From NCBI GenBank assembly GCA_016295355.1, contig JAEDLK010000053.1:1-5802 (forward strand): a DNA stretch of 5,802 nucleotides. The letters are read 5' to 3'. The position numbers and the translations under genes were made by a program. Numbering within the stretch: position 1 is the stretch's first letter; each line of letters opens with the position of its first letter. Source of the DNA: Clostridiaceae bacterium. Its GTDB lineage: Bacteria > Bacillota > Clostridia > Oscillospirales > Acutalibacteraceae. The notes beneath the pieces are model-generated. The model saw only the letters and a program-made list of their open reading frames with translations, had not been told where the DNA came from and did not search any database. This document shows, in pieces, positions 1 to 5,653 of the stretch.

Positions 1-168
1 TGACATACGTCAGGCGCACTTTTTGTATTTTAAGGAGCCAAACCGGTTATTCTGGGGATAATGCAACATTACCGCCGGTTAAACAGGATATCCTTGAAGG
101 CGCTCCTGTTAATACTATATGCCGGGGAAGGGACAGGTGTGCTAAAACCGGTTTAAAGTATCAGACGT
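1..168. other. Non-coding stretch with nested inverted repeats
   Basis: I see no convincing gene here. The sequence is rich in dyads. AGGAGC (33-38) can pair with GCTCCT (102-107), and the outer arms GTATT (25-29) and AATAC (111-115) extend that stem across a 3x3 internal loop. Inside it, AACCGG (41-46) pairs with CCGGTT (75-80), and TAATG-CAA-CATTA (59-71) forms an inner hairpin. A competing hairpin pairs AACAGGA (82-88) with TCCTGTT (104-110) and has CCTT/AAGG nested inside, so it excludes the outer stem. AAACCGGTTT at 145-154 is a further palindrome. No T-run follows any stem on either strand, so I cannot call a standard terminator for degV. A small RNA or a 3'-end structure is possible but unproven. 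Confidence 0.35.
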
Positions 169-1032
169 TTATTGGTTAATCGGATGCTTGCGGATGAACA
201 AAACGCCCAGTGTGTTGGGTCCGCAATGGGAAGAAACGGTGCAACCGGCTCTGGTCAAAAAGACTTCCTTAAAGTCGCCCAATTCCTTGACCAGTTCCAC
301 GCAACGCTCGCAAACTTCCGGACTGCAACCGGCATGGGTGACAAACACTCGATCCGGTTCAATATCAGAAGTGTCGCCGATGCGATCCTTAATGTAATCC
401 TCTAACACATGCTCAAATTTGCCACGGTATTTTTTGACGACATTCATCTTGCCGTTTATGACGCCGATGCAGGGCTTCAGCTTTAACAGATTAGCCCCAA
501 AAGCGGCCAAAGCCGAGCAACGACCACCCTTATACAGGAATTCCAAATCGTCTACCACAAAGGAGGCTTCAACACGGTTGGTTAATGCGGTACAGGCCTT
601 GGCGATTTCTTCGGCACTCATGCCGCTATTGGCCATTTCACAGGCTGCCACCACCAGCAAGCCGCCTCCGGTGGAAAGGTTACGGGTATCGACCACATAG
701 ACATTGTCAAAGTTCTGCGCGGCCAAACGGGCGTTATTGTAGGAAGAGGACATTTCGGCGCTGATGGAAAAATGTACCAACGCATTACCGTCCTTGGTGT
801 TTTCTTTGAAAAAGGCTTCACAGTCCGACAAATTGGCAGCAGATGTCTTGGGCAATTCGCCGGTTTTGCGATAATGTTCGTAAATAGCATCGGGATTAAT
901 ATTCACACCGTCGGCATACTCCTTTCCGCCTAAAGTAACGCCTAACGGCAATAAGGATACATGATAACGCTCTAACAGCTCTTCACTTAAGTCGGTTGTG
1001 CTGTCACTGGTAATGCGAACAGCTTGGTTCAT
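169..1032 (-). CDS. DegV family protein (FakB-like fatty-acid-binding protein)
   Basis: This 287-residue protein has the usual DegV length (about 280-290). DegV proteins bind one fatty acid. The FakB members present it to the kinase FakA, which makes acyl phosphate for phospholipid synthesis in the cytoplasm. Family marks seen are the N-terminal DSTTDL motif (10-15), the T63-S64 motif, a serine patch before a conserved tyrosine (S95-Y98), GGR ending at R171, and H269 near the C-terminus. These fall close to the Thr61, Ser93, Arg170 and His266 ligand and phosphate positions I recall for S. aureus FakB1. I chose the start at 1032 because AAGGTGG lies 8 nt upstream of that ATG. A longer in-frame start at 1092 would sit inside the predicted -35 box. 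No fakA is visible, so the function rests on the family. The gene is transcribed away from the dcw operon and appears to stand alone. Confidence 0.9.
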   Translation of the reverse strand: MNQAVRITSDSTTDLSEELLERYHVSLLPLGVTLGGKEYADGVNINPDAIYEHYRKTGELPKTSAANLSDCEAFFKENTKDGNALVHFSISAEMSSSYNNARLAAQNFDNVYVVDTRNLSTGGGLLVVAACEMANSGMSAEEIAKACTALTNRVEASFVVDDLEFLYKGGRCSALAAFGANLLKLKPCIGVINGKMNVVKKYRGKFEHVLEDYIKDRIGDTSDIEPDRVFVTHAGCSPEVCERCVELVKELGDFKEVFLTRAGCTVSSHCGPNTLGVLFIRKHPINQ

Positions 1033-1040
1033 GGTATTTC

Positions 1041-1047
1041 CCACCTT
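1041..1047 (-). promoter_or_regulatory. degV ribosome binding site
   Basis: AAGGTGG on the minus strand lies 8 nt before the ATG at 1032. It is the only good Shine-Dalgarno match near the 5' end of this frame, and it decides the start in favour of the 287-residue protein. Confidence 0.75.
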
Positions 1048-1063
1048 ATCTGCATTTTTTAAC

Positions 1064-1092
1064 ATTTTATCATATTGTGCCCGAAAAAGCAA
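1064..1092 (-). promoter_or_regulatory. Predicted degV promoter
   Basis: Read on the minus strand, TTGCTT (1087-1092) and TAAAAT (1064-1069) are separated by 17 nt. A TGA immediately before TAAAAT gives an extended -10 (TGn). Transcription would begin near 1057, leaving a leader of about 25 nt before the ATG at 1032. The position argues against the longer degV start at 1092. Confidence 0.6.
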
Positions 1093-1265
1093 TACACTTT
1101 CTTTTTAAGTCAAGCCGTCTTTGTGGTGAATTGTCACAGTTGCAAAATGCAACAGCCGGTAAATCATGCTGCTTTATAGGAAAGGAAAAACCTCGATGCT
1201 GTGTTTTCGTTTTTAGGAACAAAGGTTGTTTTAGAAAAAAAGTTCACCGTTTTCTAAAAAAACTA
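1093..1265. other. Divergent intergenic region with AT-rich dyads
   Basis: No gene is supported between the degV promoter and the mraZ promoter. Two perfect dyads are visible. GTTGCA-AAA-TGCAAC (1139-1153) is a 6-bp stem. TTTTAGAAAA (1229-1238) faces TTTTCTAAAA (1250-1259) across 11 nt. The second ends only 6 nt upstream of the mraZ -35 box, and its right arm runs into an A-tract (1255-1262). That placement fits an UP element for RNA polymerase alpha subunits or an operator; a terminator is less likely because the stem is all A/T apart from one G-C pair. The rest of the stretch shows nothing I can name. Confidence 0.4.
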
Positions 1266-1294
1266 TTGCATTTTGTGCAGATGTGTTCTATAAT
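1266..1294 (+). promoter_or_regulatory. Predicted sigma-A-type promoter of the mraZ/dcw operon
   Basis: A perfect TATAAT (1289-1294) is preceded at 17 nt by TTGCAT (1266-1271), which matches three of six consensus -35 bases. An A-tract lies just upstream. Transcription would start near 1301, giving a leader of about 80 nt that begins at the first of the repeated GTGG-type boxes. Confidence 0.75.
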
Positions 1295-1302
1295 GAGCCT
1301 AT

Positions 1303-1348
1303 AAGTGGTTAAAAGTGTTTAATTTTCCATGGAAATGGGTTAAAGTGG
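1303..1348 (+). promoter_or_regulatory. Putative MraZ operator: phased direct repeats
   Basis: Four similar boxes lie directly after the -10: AAGTGG (1303-1308), AAAGTGT (1312-1318), AAATGGG (1333-1339) and AAAGTGG (1342-1348). The TG dinucleotides fall at 1306, 1316, 1336 and 1346, exactly 10, 20 and 10 bp apart, so all face the same side of the helix. MraZ is known to bind direct repeats of this kind upstream of its own gene, TGGGN with a 10-bp period in E. coli and AAAGTG(G/T) in Mollicutes. Placement over the predicted transcription start suggests autoregulation by repression; that direction is inference. Confidence 0.7.
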
Positions 1349-1366
1349 TTTCTTTTTGAAAAGAAA
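1349..1366 (+). repeat. Inverted repeat abutting the mraZ ribosome binding site
   Basis: TTTCTTTT (1349-1356) and AAAAGAAA (1359-1366) are perfect reverse complements separated by 2 nt. In RNA the inner pair would open to give a 7-bp stem with a 4-base loop. Its 3' arm runs into the mraZ Shine-Dalgarno stretch AAAGGGGGG (1364-1372), which sits 8 nt before the ATG. The stem is nearly all A-U and weak, so an effect on translation is only possible. Confidence 0.35.
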
Positions 1367-1380
1367 GGGGGGTCGATTCG

Positions 1381-1806
1381 ATGCTATACGGCGGTTATCA
1401 GTATACGATTGATAAAAAAGGCCGGATGTTTATTCCTGCCAAGTTTCGTGAGGATTTGGGAAATGAGTTTTTGATTTGCCGTGGCATTTACGGCAAACGC
1501 TGTCTGTGTGTGTATTCTACGACAGAGTGGCAAAAGCTGGTGGAAAGAATCGGAACCCTGCCCGGAACAAAGGCCAGTGTTGTTAAGCGCTTTTTGTATG
1601 ATGGGGCTTTTAATGTTGAATGTGATACCCAGGGACGCATTTTGATTCCGCCGGTGTTACGGGAATATGCCGAACTGCAGCGTGATGCCCATATCATCGG
1701 TATGGATTCCAATTTGGAGATTTGGGACGCCGATCGTTGGCAGCAGGAAAGTGGGGAGGTTACACCCGAAAAGGTGGCCTCTATCATGGAGGAACTTAAT
1801 TTTTAA
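1381..1806 (+). CDS. mraZ: Transcriptional regulator MraZ
   Basis: MraZ is a DNA-binding regulator of the dcw cluster that assembles as a ring of subunits with AbrB-like folds. At 141 residues it has the normal family length. Two tandem domains are clear, each with the signature D-x2-GR-x3-P-x3-R: D11, G14-R15, P19, R23 in the first and D82, G85-R86, P90, R94 in the second. The ATG at 1381 is preceded by AAAGGGGGG at 8 nt, and the protein starts at the family's usual N-terminal GxYxxxID motif. It is the first gene of the cluster and ends 11 nt before rsmH. The phased boxes over its promoter are its likely target. No defect is seen. Confidence 0.97.
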   Translation: MLYGGYQYTIDKKGRMFIPAKFREDLGNEFLICRGIYGKRCLCVYSTTEWQKLVERIGTLPGTKASVVKRFLYDGAFNVECDTQGRILIPPVLREYAELQRDAHIIGMDSNLEIWDADRWQQESGEVTPEKVASIMEELNF

Positions 1807-1817
1807 CAGGAGTTATT

Positions 1818-2744
1818 ATGGAATTTACCCATTTACCGGTTTTATTGGAACCGACCATCGAGGCCTTGCACATTAAGCCTGATGGGATATATGTCGATGG
1901 GACGGTTGGCGGGGCCGGTCATTCAAGGGCCATCGCCTCTCGTTTGACAACCGGCAAGCTCATAGCCCTTGATCGTGATCCGGATGCCCTAAGCGTGGCA
2001 AAGGAACGCTTGGCCGATTATCCGGCAGAGGTTGTGGAAAGCAATTTTAAGGATATGGACAGCGTGCTGGATTCTCTCGGCTATGACTTGGTTGACGGCA
2101 TTTTGCTGGATTTGGGCGTTTCGTCGTTTCAGTTGGATGCGGCTGAACGGGGATTCTCCTATCACAAGGAAGCACCGCTGGATATGCGTATGAGCAAGCA
2201 GGGTGCTACGGCGGCCGACATCATTGCCGCTTGCAATGCCGAGGAATTGGCGCAAATTTTTAAGGAATACGGTGAAGAGAGATTCGCTTATCGGATTGCC
2301 TGTCGCATTGAGCAACGTAAAAAGCAGGCGCCGTTTTTAACCACTACCGATCTGGCCGAAACCATTGCATCGGCTGTTCCGGCGGCCGCCCGTCGGGACG
2401 GTCATCCGGCTCGTCGGTGCTTTCAAGCCCTTCGAATTGCTGTCAACGGCGAGTTGGACTGCTTGAAAGAGGGGTTGAACAAGGCATTCGATTGCCTGAA
2501 ACCGGGCGGTGTGCTGGCCATCATCACTTTCCATTCCTTGGAGGATCGCATGGTCAAGCAGCAATTCAAGCAATGGTGTACAGCCTGCACCTGTCCGCCG
2601 GATTTGCCGGTTTGTGTGTGCGGCAAAAAGCCGAAAGGACGCTTAGTTAACCGAAAGGCCATTGAAGCCACACCGCAGGAATTGGAAAGAAACGCACGCA
2701 GTCGCAGTGCTAAACTACGCGCCGTTGAGCGACTGTCGGAATGA
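1818..2744 (+). CDS. rsmH: 16S rRNA (cytosine(1402)-N(4))-methyltransferase RsmH
   Basis: RsmH (formerly MraW) uses S-adenosylmethionine to methylate N4 of C1402 in the 16S rRNA decoding site. The 308 residues match the family length. Motifs in order are the N-terminal FTHLPVLL segment (3-10), the SAM-binding loop D27-G28-T29 through G34-H35-S36, D52-R53-D54, the hallmark LLDLGVSS (96-103) with RGFS (111-114) and LDMRM (121-125), HPARRCFQALRIAVN (196-210), and FHSLEDR (238-244). The tail ends in the usual RSAKLRA-type sequence. AGGAG lies 5 nt before the ATG. A cysteine-rich loop (C254, C257, C259, C266, C268) precedes the C-terminal segment; similar loops occur in other clostridial RsmH as I recall them. 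The position right after mraZ is the standard dcw order. Confidence 0.97.
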   Translation: MEFTHLPVLLEPTIEALHIKPDGIYVDGTVGGAGHSRAIASRLTTGKLIALDRDPDALSVAKERLADYPAEVVESNFKDMDSVLDSLGYDLVDGILLDLGVSSFQLDAAERGFSYHKEAPLDMRMSKQGATAADIIAACNAEELAQIFKEYGEERFAYRIACRIEQRKKQAPFLTTTDLAETIASAVPAAARRDGHPARRCFQALRIAVNGELDCLKEGLNKAFDCLKPGGVLAIITFHSLEDRMVKQQFKQWCTACTCPPDLPVCVCGKKPKGRLVNRKAIEATPQELERNARSRSAKLRAVERLSE

Positions 2745-2781
2745 ATGTACCAAGTTTTGCCTTAGGATAAGGGGGAGCCAA

Positions 2782-3258
2782 ATGAACAATCTGAAATACT
2801 ACAACGATTCGCTTGCGTATGATTTTGACTTGTTTATGCCCAGTGAGGCCAAACCGCAGCAAACAGAAAGGGAAAACATTATACGGCTTCCCAAGGAAAA
2901 CGAGAAACACGCCAAGGCTACCCGCAAGGCCACCCGTGAGTTGAACAGCACAGTGTTTGCTGTGTTGGCGTCGGCTTTGATGGTAACGGCGTTGTGTCTA
3001 AACATTGCCTTGCGTATTCGGGTAAATGAATTGAACACCCAAATCAACCGTGCGAAAACACAGTTGGCCACCGCGCAAAGCGAGGATGTTGCTTTGAAGA
3101 TGGAATACGAGAGTCGAGTGTCTTATGCCAATTTGGAAATGGAGGCTTTGGCACTGGGCATGAAAAAGCTGGATAAGGATCAGGTGGTTTATATTCGAGT
3201 AAACGATCAGTGTGTAGCAAAAAATGCCAGTGGCGAAACAATGGTTGCGTCTCCCTGA
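2782..3258 (+). CDS. ftsL: FtsL-like cell division protein
   Basis: This 158-residue single-pass membrane protein is probably FtsL, the small bitopic divisome subunit that pairs with DivIC/FtsB and helps recruit and activate the septal PBP. It has a charged cytoplasmic N-terminus (1-55), a hydrophobic segment (about 56-77), and an extracytoplasmic helix likely to form a coiled coil (about 80-112). The closing stretch E119 to I138, with LGM (125-127) and QVVYI (134-138), matches the end of the FtsL/DivIC domain in Firmicutes. An upstream in-frame ATG at 2662 would overlap rsmH by 83 nt. I prefer 2782 because AAGGGGGAG (2769-2777) lies just before it. The N-terminus has an unusual aromatic and acidic patch (residues 6-18). 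Identity rests on topology, the C-terminal motif and gene order, since FtsL sequences diverge greatly. Confidence 0.82.
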   Translation: MNNLKYYNDSLAYDFDLFMPSEAKPQQTERENIIRLPKENEKHAKATRKATRELNSTVFAVLASALMVTALCLNIALRIRVNELNTQINRAKTQLATAQSEDVALKMEYESRVSYANLEMEALALGMKKLDKDQVVYIRVNDQCVAKNASGETMVASP

Positions 3259-3274
3259 ACTTTTGTGGTATACT
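3245..3274 (+). promoter_or_regulatory. Candidate internal promoter for the PBP gene
   Basis: TTGCGT (3245-3250) and TATACT (3269-3274) are 18 nt apart, and TGG precedes TATACT as an extended -10. The -35 overlaps the last codons of ftsL. Transcription would start near 3281, leaving a leader of about 95 nt that contains the hairpin at 3314-3339. The match is fair, but activity is inference. Confidence 0.4.
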
Positions 3275-3313
3275 GAAAGGGAAATTAGGATATACATAAC
3301 TGAAGAACCATTC

Positions 3314-3339
3314 GCGGGAGTCGATTTTGCGGCTCCCGT
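3314..3339 (+). other. Strong hairpin in the ftsL-PBP gap
   Basis: CGGGAGTCG (3315-3323) pairs with CGGCTCCCG (3330-3338) around the 6-base loop ATTTTG. The stem has nine pairs with one G-U, plus a possible outer G-U (3314/3339). No U-run follows, so it is not a standard intrinsic terminator. It could mark an RNA processing or stability point, or a factor-assisted attenuator. A perfect TATAAT at 3348-3353 follows 8 nt later but lacks a good -35 (TTTTGC at 17 nt, lying in the loop and start of the 3' arm). Confidence 0.55.
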
Positions 3340-3364
3340 AAAGGCTATATAATGCCGGTCGGAC

Positions 3365-3369
3365 GGAGG
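3365..3369 (+). promoter_or_regulatory. PBP ribosome binding site with tandem starts
   Basis: GGAGG is followed by ATG codons at 3370, 3375 and 3378. The one at 3370 gives only ATG-AAA-TGA. The other two share the PBP frame at 5 and 8 nt spacing, so the protein may begin at either the first or the second methionine. The 8-nt spacing is the more typical; the choice changes only one residue. Confidence 0.7.
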
Positions 3370-3374
3370 ATGAA

Positions 3375-5633
3375 ATGATGAGCCGAAAGCCAAATAAAAT
3401 GATGTTGCGTCGGAGCTTTATTGTTCTGCTATCGGTTGTTGTTATCATGGTTTCCGTCTGCGGCGTCAGCCTCGGCATGACCATGCTGGTCAACGGTGAA
3501 AAGTACCAGGGGATGGCCAGTGAACAACAGTTGTATGATAGCTTGATTACGGCTCCCCGAGGAAATATTTATGACCGAAACGAAAAAATACTGGCCACCA
3601 GCACAACCGCCTGGACGGTGTATATTACACCTAACGGCATATTAAAATTAACCGATGAAACCAAAAAAGAAACCGTCCGCAACACGATTGCAGACGGTCT
3701 TTCGGCAATTCTCGGTGTTGACAGAAATAAGGTTTATGAGGATACCGGCAAGCGTTCTTACTATGTGATCGTCAAAAAGAAGGTTGATAAAAGCACTTCG
3801 GATAAGGTGAGAGCCTTCTTGACCGAGCATAAGGATTTGAATCTATCCAAATATGTCGGTTTGGACGAAAGCACCAAACGCTATTATCCAAACGGTAGCT
3901 TGGCCTCTGTGGTACTGGGATTTGTCGGTGACGATGACCAAGGCCTCTATGGGTTGGAAAGCTATTATGATACCACGCTGACGGGTGAGGCCGGGCGTGT
4001 GGTGGCAGCCAAAACCGCTCACGGAACCGATATGCCTTTCACCTACGAGGTAGTTGAACAGGCCAAACAGGGAAATTCGTTGGTATTGACACTGGACAAC
4101 TATGTGCAGTATGTGACCGAAAAGCACTTAAAACAAGCCGTAGAGGCAAACCTGTGCGGTGAGCGTGGCGTGGCCATTGTGATGAATGTCAATAACGGCG
4201 AGATATATGCCATGGCGGTTAGCGGTGACTTTGATCCGAATGAACCATTTGCCCTGTCGGCGGCTGATCAAGCCAAGGTGGACGCTGCCGAGGGGGAGGA
4301 GAGAAAGACCCTTCTGGCGGCACTTCGCAACAGACAATGGCGTAATAAGGCCATTTCCGATGCTTATGAGCCCGGCTCCGTTTTCAAGGTTGTTACAGCC
4401 TCGGCGGCACTGGAGGAGAATCTTGTAACAACAAACAGCACCTTTACCTGTACCGGCATAACGCAGGTGTCCGGTCAGCGATATAATTGTCACAAACACT
4501 CAGGCCATGGTACGCAGACCTTAACACAGGCTGTCAGTAACTCCTGCAACCCGGCCTTTATCACCATCGGCCAAATGGTGGGTGTTACCTCTTTTTCAAA
4601 GTATTTTGAGGCCTTCGGACTCACCAGCGTGACCGGAATTGATTTGCCGGGCGAAACATCTTCGATATATTATCCGGCGGCTGATATGGGCCCTGTCGAA
4701 TTGGCATCAGCTTCATTCGGTCAGACCTTTAAGGTGACTCCCATTCAGCTAATCACCGCTGTGGCGGCTGTTACCAACGGTGGCTATTTGGTTCAGCCTC
4801 ATGTGCTGTCAAAGGTCATCGATAACGACGGCCATGTGGTCCAGAGCGTCAGTGCTTCTTATCGTCGTCAGGTTATATCCTCGGAAACAAGCAGCACCAT
4901 GCGGACAATCATGGAAGCTGTGGTACACGGCGGTGCTAAAAACGCTTACGTGGCCGGGTATCGTACGGGCGGTAAGACGGGTACCAGTGAAAAACTGGCG
5001 GAAATGATCCAGAGTCAGCAAAAAGGCTTGTATATCGGTTCGTATGTTGGCGTTGCTCCGATTAACGACCCCGAAATTGCTGTGTTGGTATTATTGGATG
5101 AACCGCATGGAAACAGCATTTACGGCGGTACGATTTCAGCCCCGGTGGCATCGGCCATCTTGACCGAGGTTTTACCGTATTTGGGTTATGAACCGCATTA
5201 TTCCGATGAGGAACTGGCCAAGCGAGCTATCCCTGTGCCGGAAATGACCGGCATGAGCGTGGCCGAGGCCAAAGGTAAGGTAACAACAGCCGGCCTGATT
5301 TATCGGGTTGTCGGTGAGGGCGATACGGTTACTTCTCAATTGCCCACGGCGGCAGATACGCTGTATGCAGGCGGTTTGGTTATTTTGTATACCGGCGACG
5401 AGGGCAGCAGTGAAGTGACGGTGCCCGACTTTACGGGGTTGTCGGTCGGCGAGGTTAATACGGCGGCCGCAGAAGCCGGTATCAATGTGGAGTTTTCCGG
5501 CAATACTTTAGAACAAGCCGAAACAAGAGCATATATGCAAAGTGTTTCACCGGGAACTAAGGTGAAGCAGGGCAGTATCGTGACAGTGTCGTTTCGTGAC
5601 AGCACCGTGACTGACTTTGCAACGGATGAATAA
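3375..5633 (+). CDS. Class B penicillin-binding protein (FtsI/SpoVD type) with two PASTA domains
   Basis: This 752-residue peptidoglycan transpeptidase is anchored in the membrane and cross-links septal or spore wall outside the cell. It shows a short basic N-terminus, a membrane segment (about 14-36), the class B pedestal motif R62-G63-x-I-Y-D-R68, and a dimerisation/pedestal region to about 250. The transpeptidase domain (about 265-600) has all three catalytic motifs: S335-V-F-K338 with the acylated serine, S390-C-N392, and K534-T-G536. Two PASTA repeats end the protein (about 620-677 and 683-745). C372 and C391 are 19 residues apart, as are the redox-controlled Cys332 and Cys351 I recall in B. 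subtilis SpoVD; C359 is extra. A single PBP sits between ftsL and murE, where B. subtilis has pbpB and spoVD. It could therefore be the vegetative septal enzyme, the spore cortex enzyme, or both, so I give no symbol. Confidence 0.93.
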   Translation: MMSRKPNKMMLRRSFIVLLSVVVIMVSVCGVSLGMTMLVNGEKYQGMASEQQLYDSLITAPRGNIYDRNEKILATSTTAWTVYITPNGILKLTDETKKETVRNTIADGLSAILGVDRNKVYEDTGKRSYYVIVKKKVDKSTSDKVRAFLTEHKDLNLSKYVGLDESTKRYYPNGSLASVVLGFVGDDDQGLYGLESYYDTTLTGEAGRVVAAKTAHGTDMPFTYEVVEQAKQGNSLVLTLDNYVQYVTEKHLKQAVEANLCGERGVAIVMNVNNGEIYAMAVSGDFDPNEPFALSAADQAKVDAAEGEERKTLLAALRNRQWRNKAISDAYEPGSVFKVVTASAALEENLVTTNSTFTCTGITQVSGQRYNCHKHSGHGTQTLTQAVSNSCNPAFITIGQMVGVTSFSKYFEAFGLTSVTGIDLPGETSSIYYPAADMGPVELASASFGQTFKVTPIQLITAVAAVTNGGYLVQPHVLSKVIDNDGHVVQSVSASYRRQVISSETSSTMRTIMEAVVHGGAKNAYVAGYRTGGKTGTSEKLAEMIQSQQKGLYIGSYVGVAPINDPEIAVLVLLDEPHGNSIYGGTISAPVASAILTEVLPYLGYEPHYSDEELAKRAIPVPEMTGMSVAEAKGKVTTAGLIYRVVGEGDTVTSQLPTAADTLYAGGLVILYTGDEGSSEVTVPDFTGLSVGEVNTAAAEAGINVEFSGNTLEQAETRAYMQSVSPGTKVKQGSIVTVSFRDSTVTDFATDE

Positions 5634-5653
5634 GACCGGAAGAGGGGAAAACA

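Noticed and set aside
51..74. Resemblance of the CTGGGGATAATGC segment to part of a TPP riboswitch
   Set aside because: The conserved CTGAGA and CCTGAT elements are missing and no thiamine gene lies downstream.
3..179. Open frame of 58 codons on the plus strand from the left edge, running 11 nt into the degV 3' end
   Set aside because: An open stretch this short is expected by chance, the arginine codons are mostly AGG unlike the neighbouring genes, and no family is recognisable. It could be the tail of a gene beyond the edge, but nothing supports it.
1033..1092. 20-residue N-terminal extension of the DegV protein
   Set aside because: The upstream start lies in the predicted -35 element, and the family N-terminus (short strand leading to DSTTDL) fits the start at 1032.
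1077..1304. 75-codon plus-strand frame starting at GTG in the degV-mraZ gap
   Set aside because: It has no ribosome binding site, a cysteine- and lysine-rich sequence without family likeness, and it overlaps both the degV and mraZ promoters.
2662..2781. 40-residue N-terminal extension of the FtsL-like protein
   Set aside because: It would overlap rsmH in another frame by 83 nt and has no Shine-Dalgarno sequence, whereas the ATG at 2782 has a strong one.
3314..3353. Intrinsic terminator between ftsL and the PBP gene
   Set aside because: The hairpin is strong, but it is followed by TAAAGGC with no U-run.
4128..4499. 123-codon minus-strand frame inside the PBP gene
   Set aside because: It is a shadow of the PBP coding frame, with no binding site and no recognisable family.
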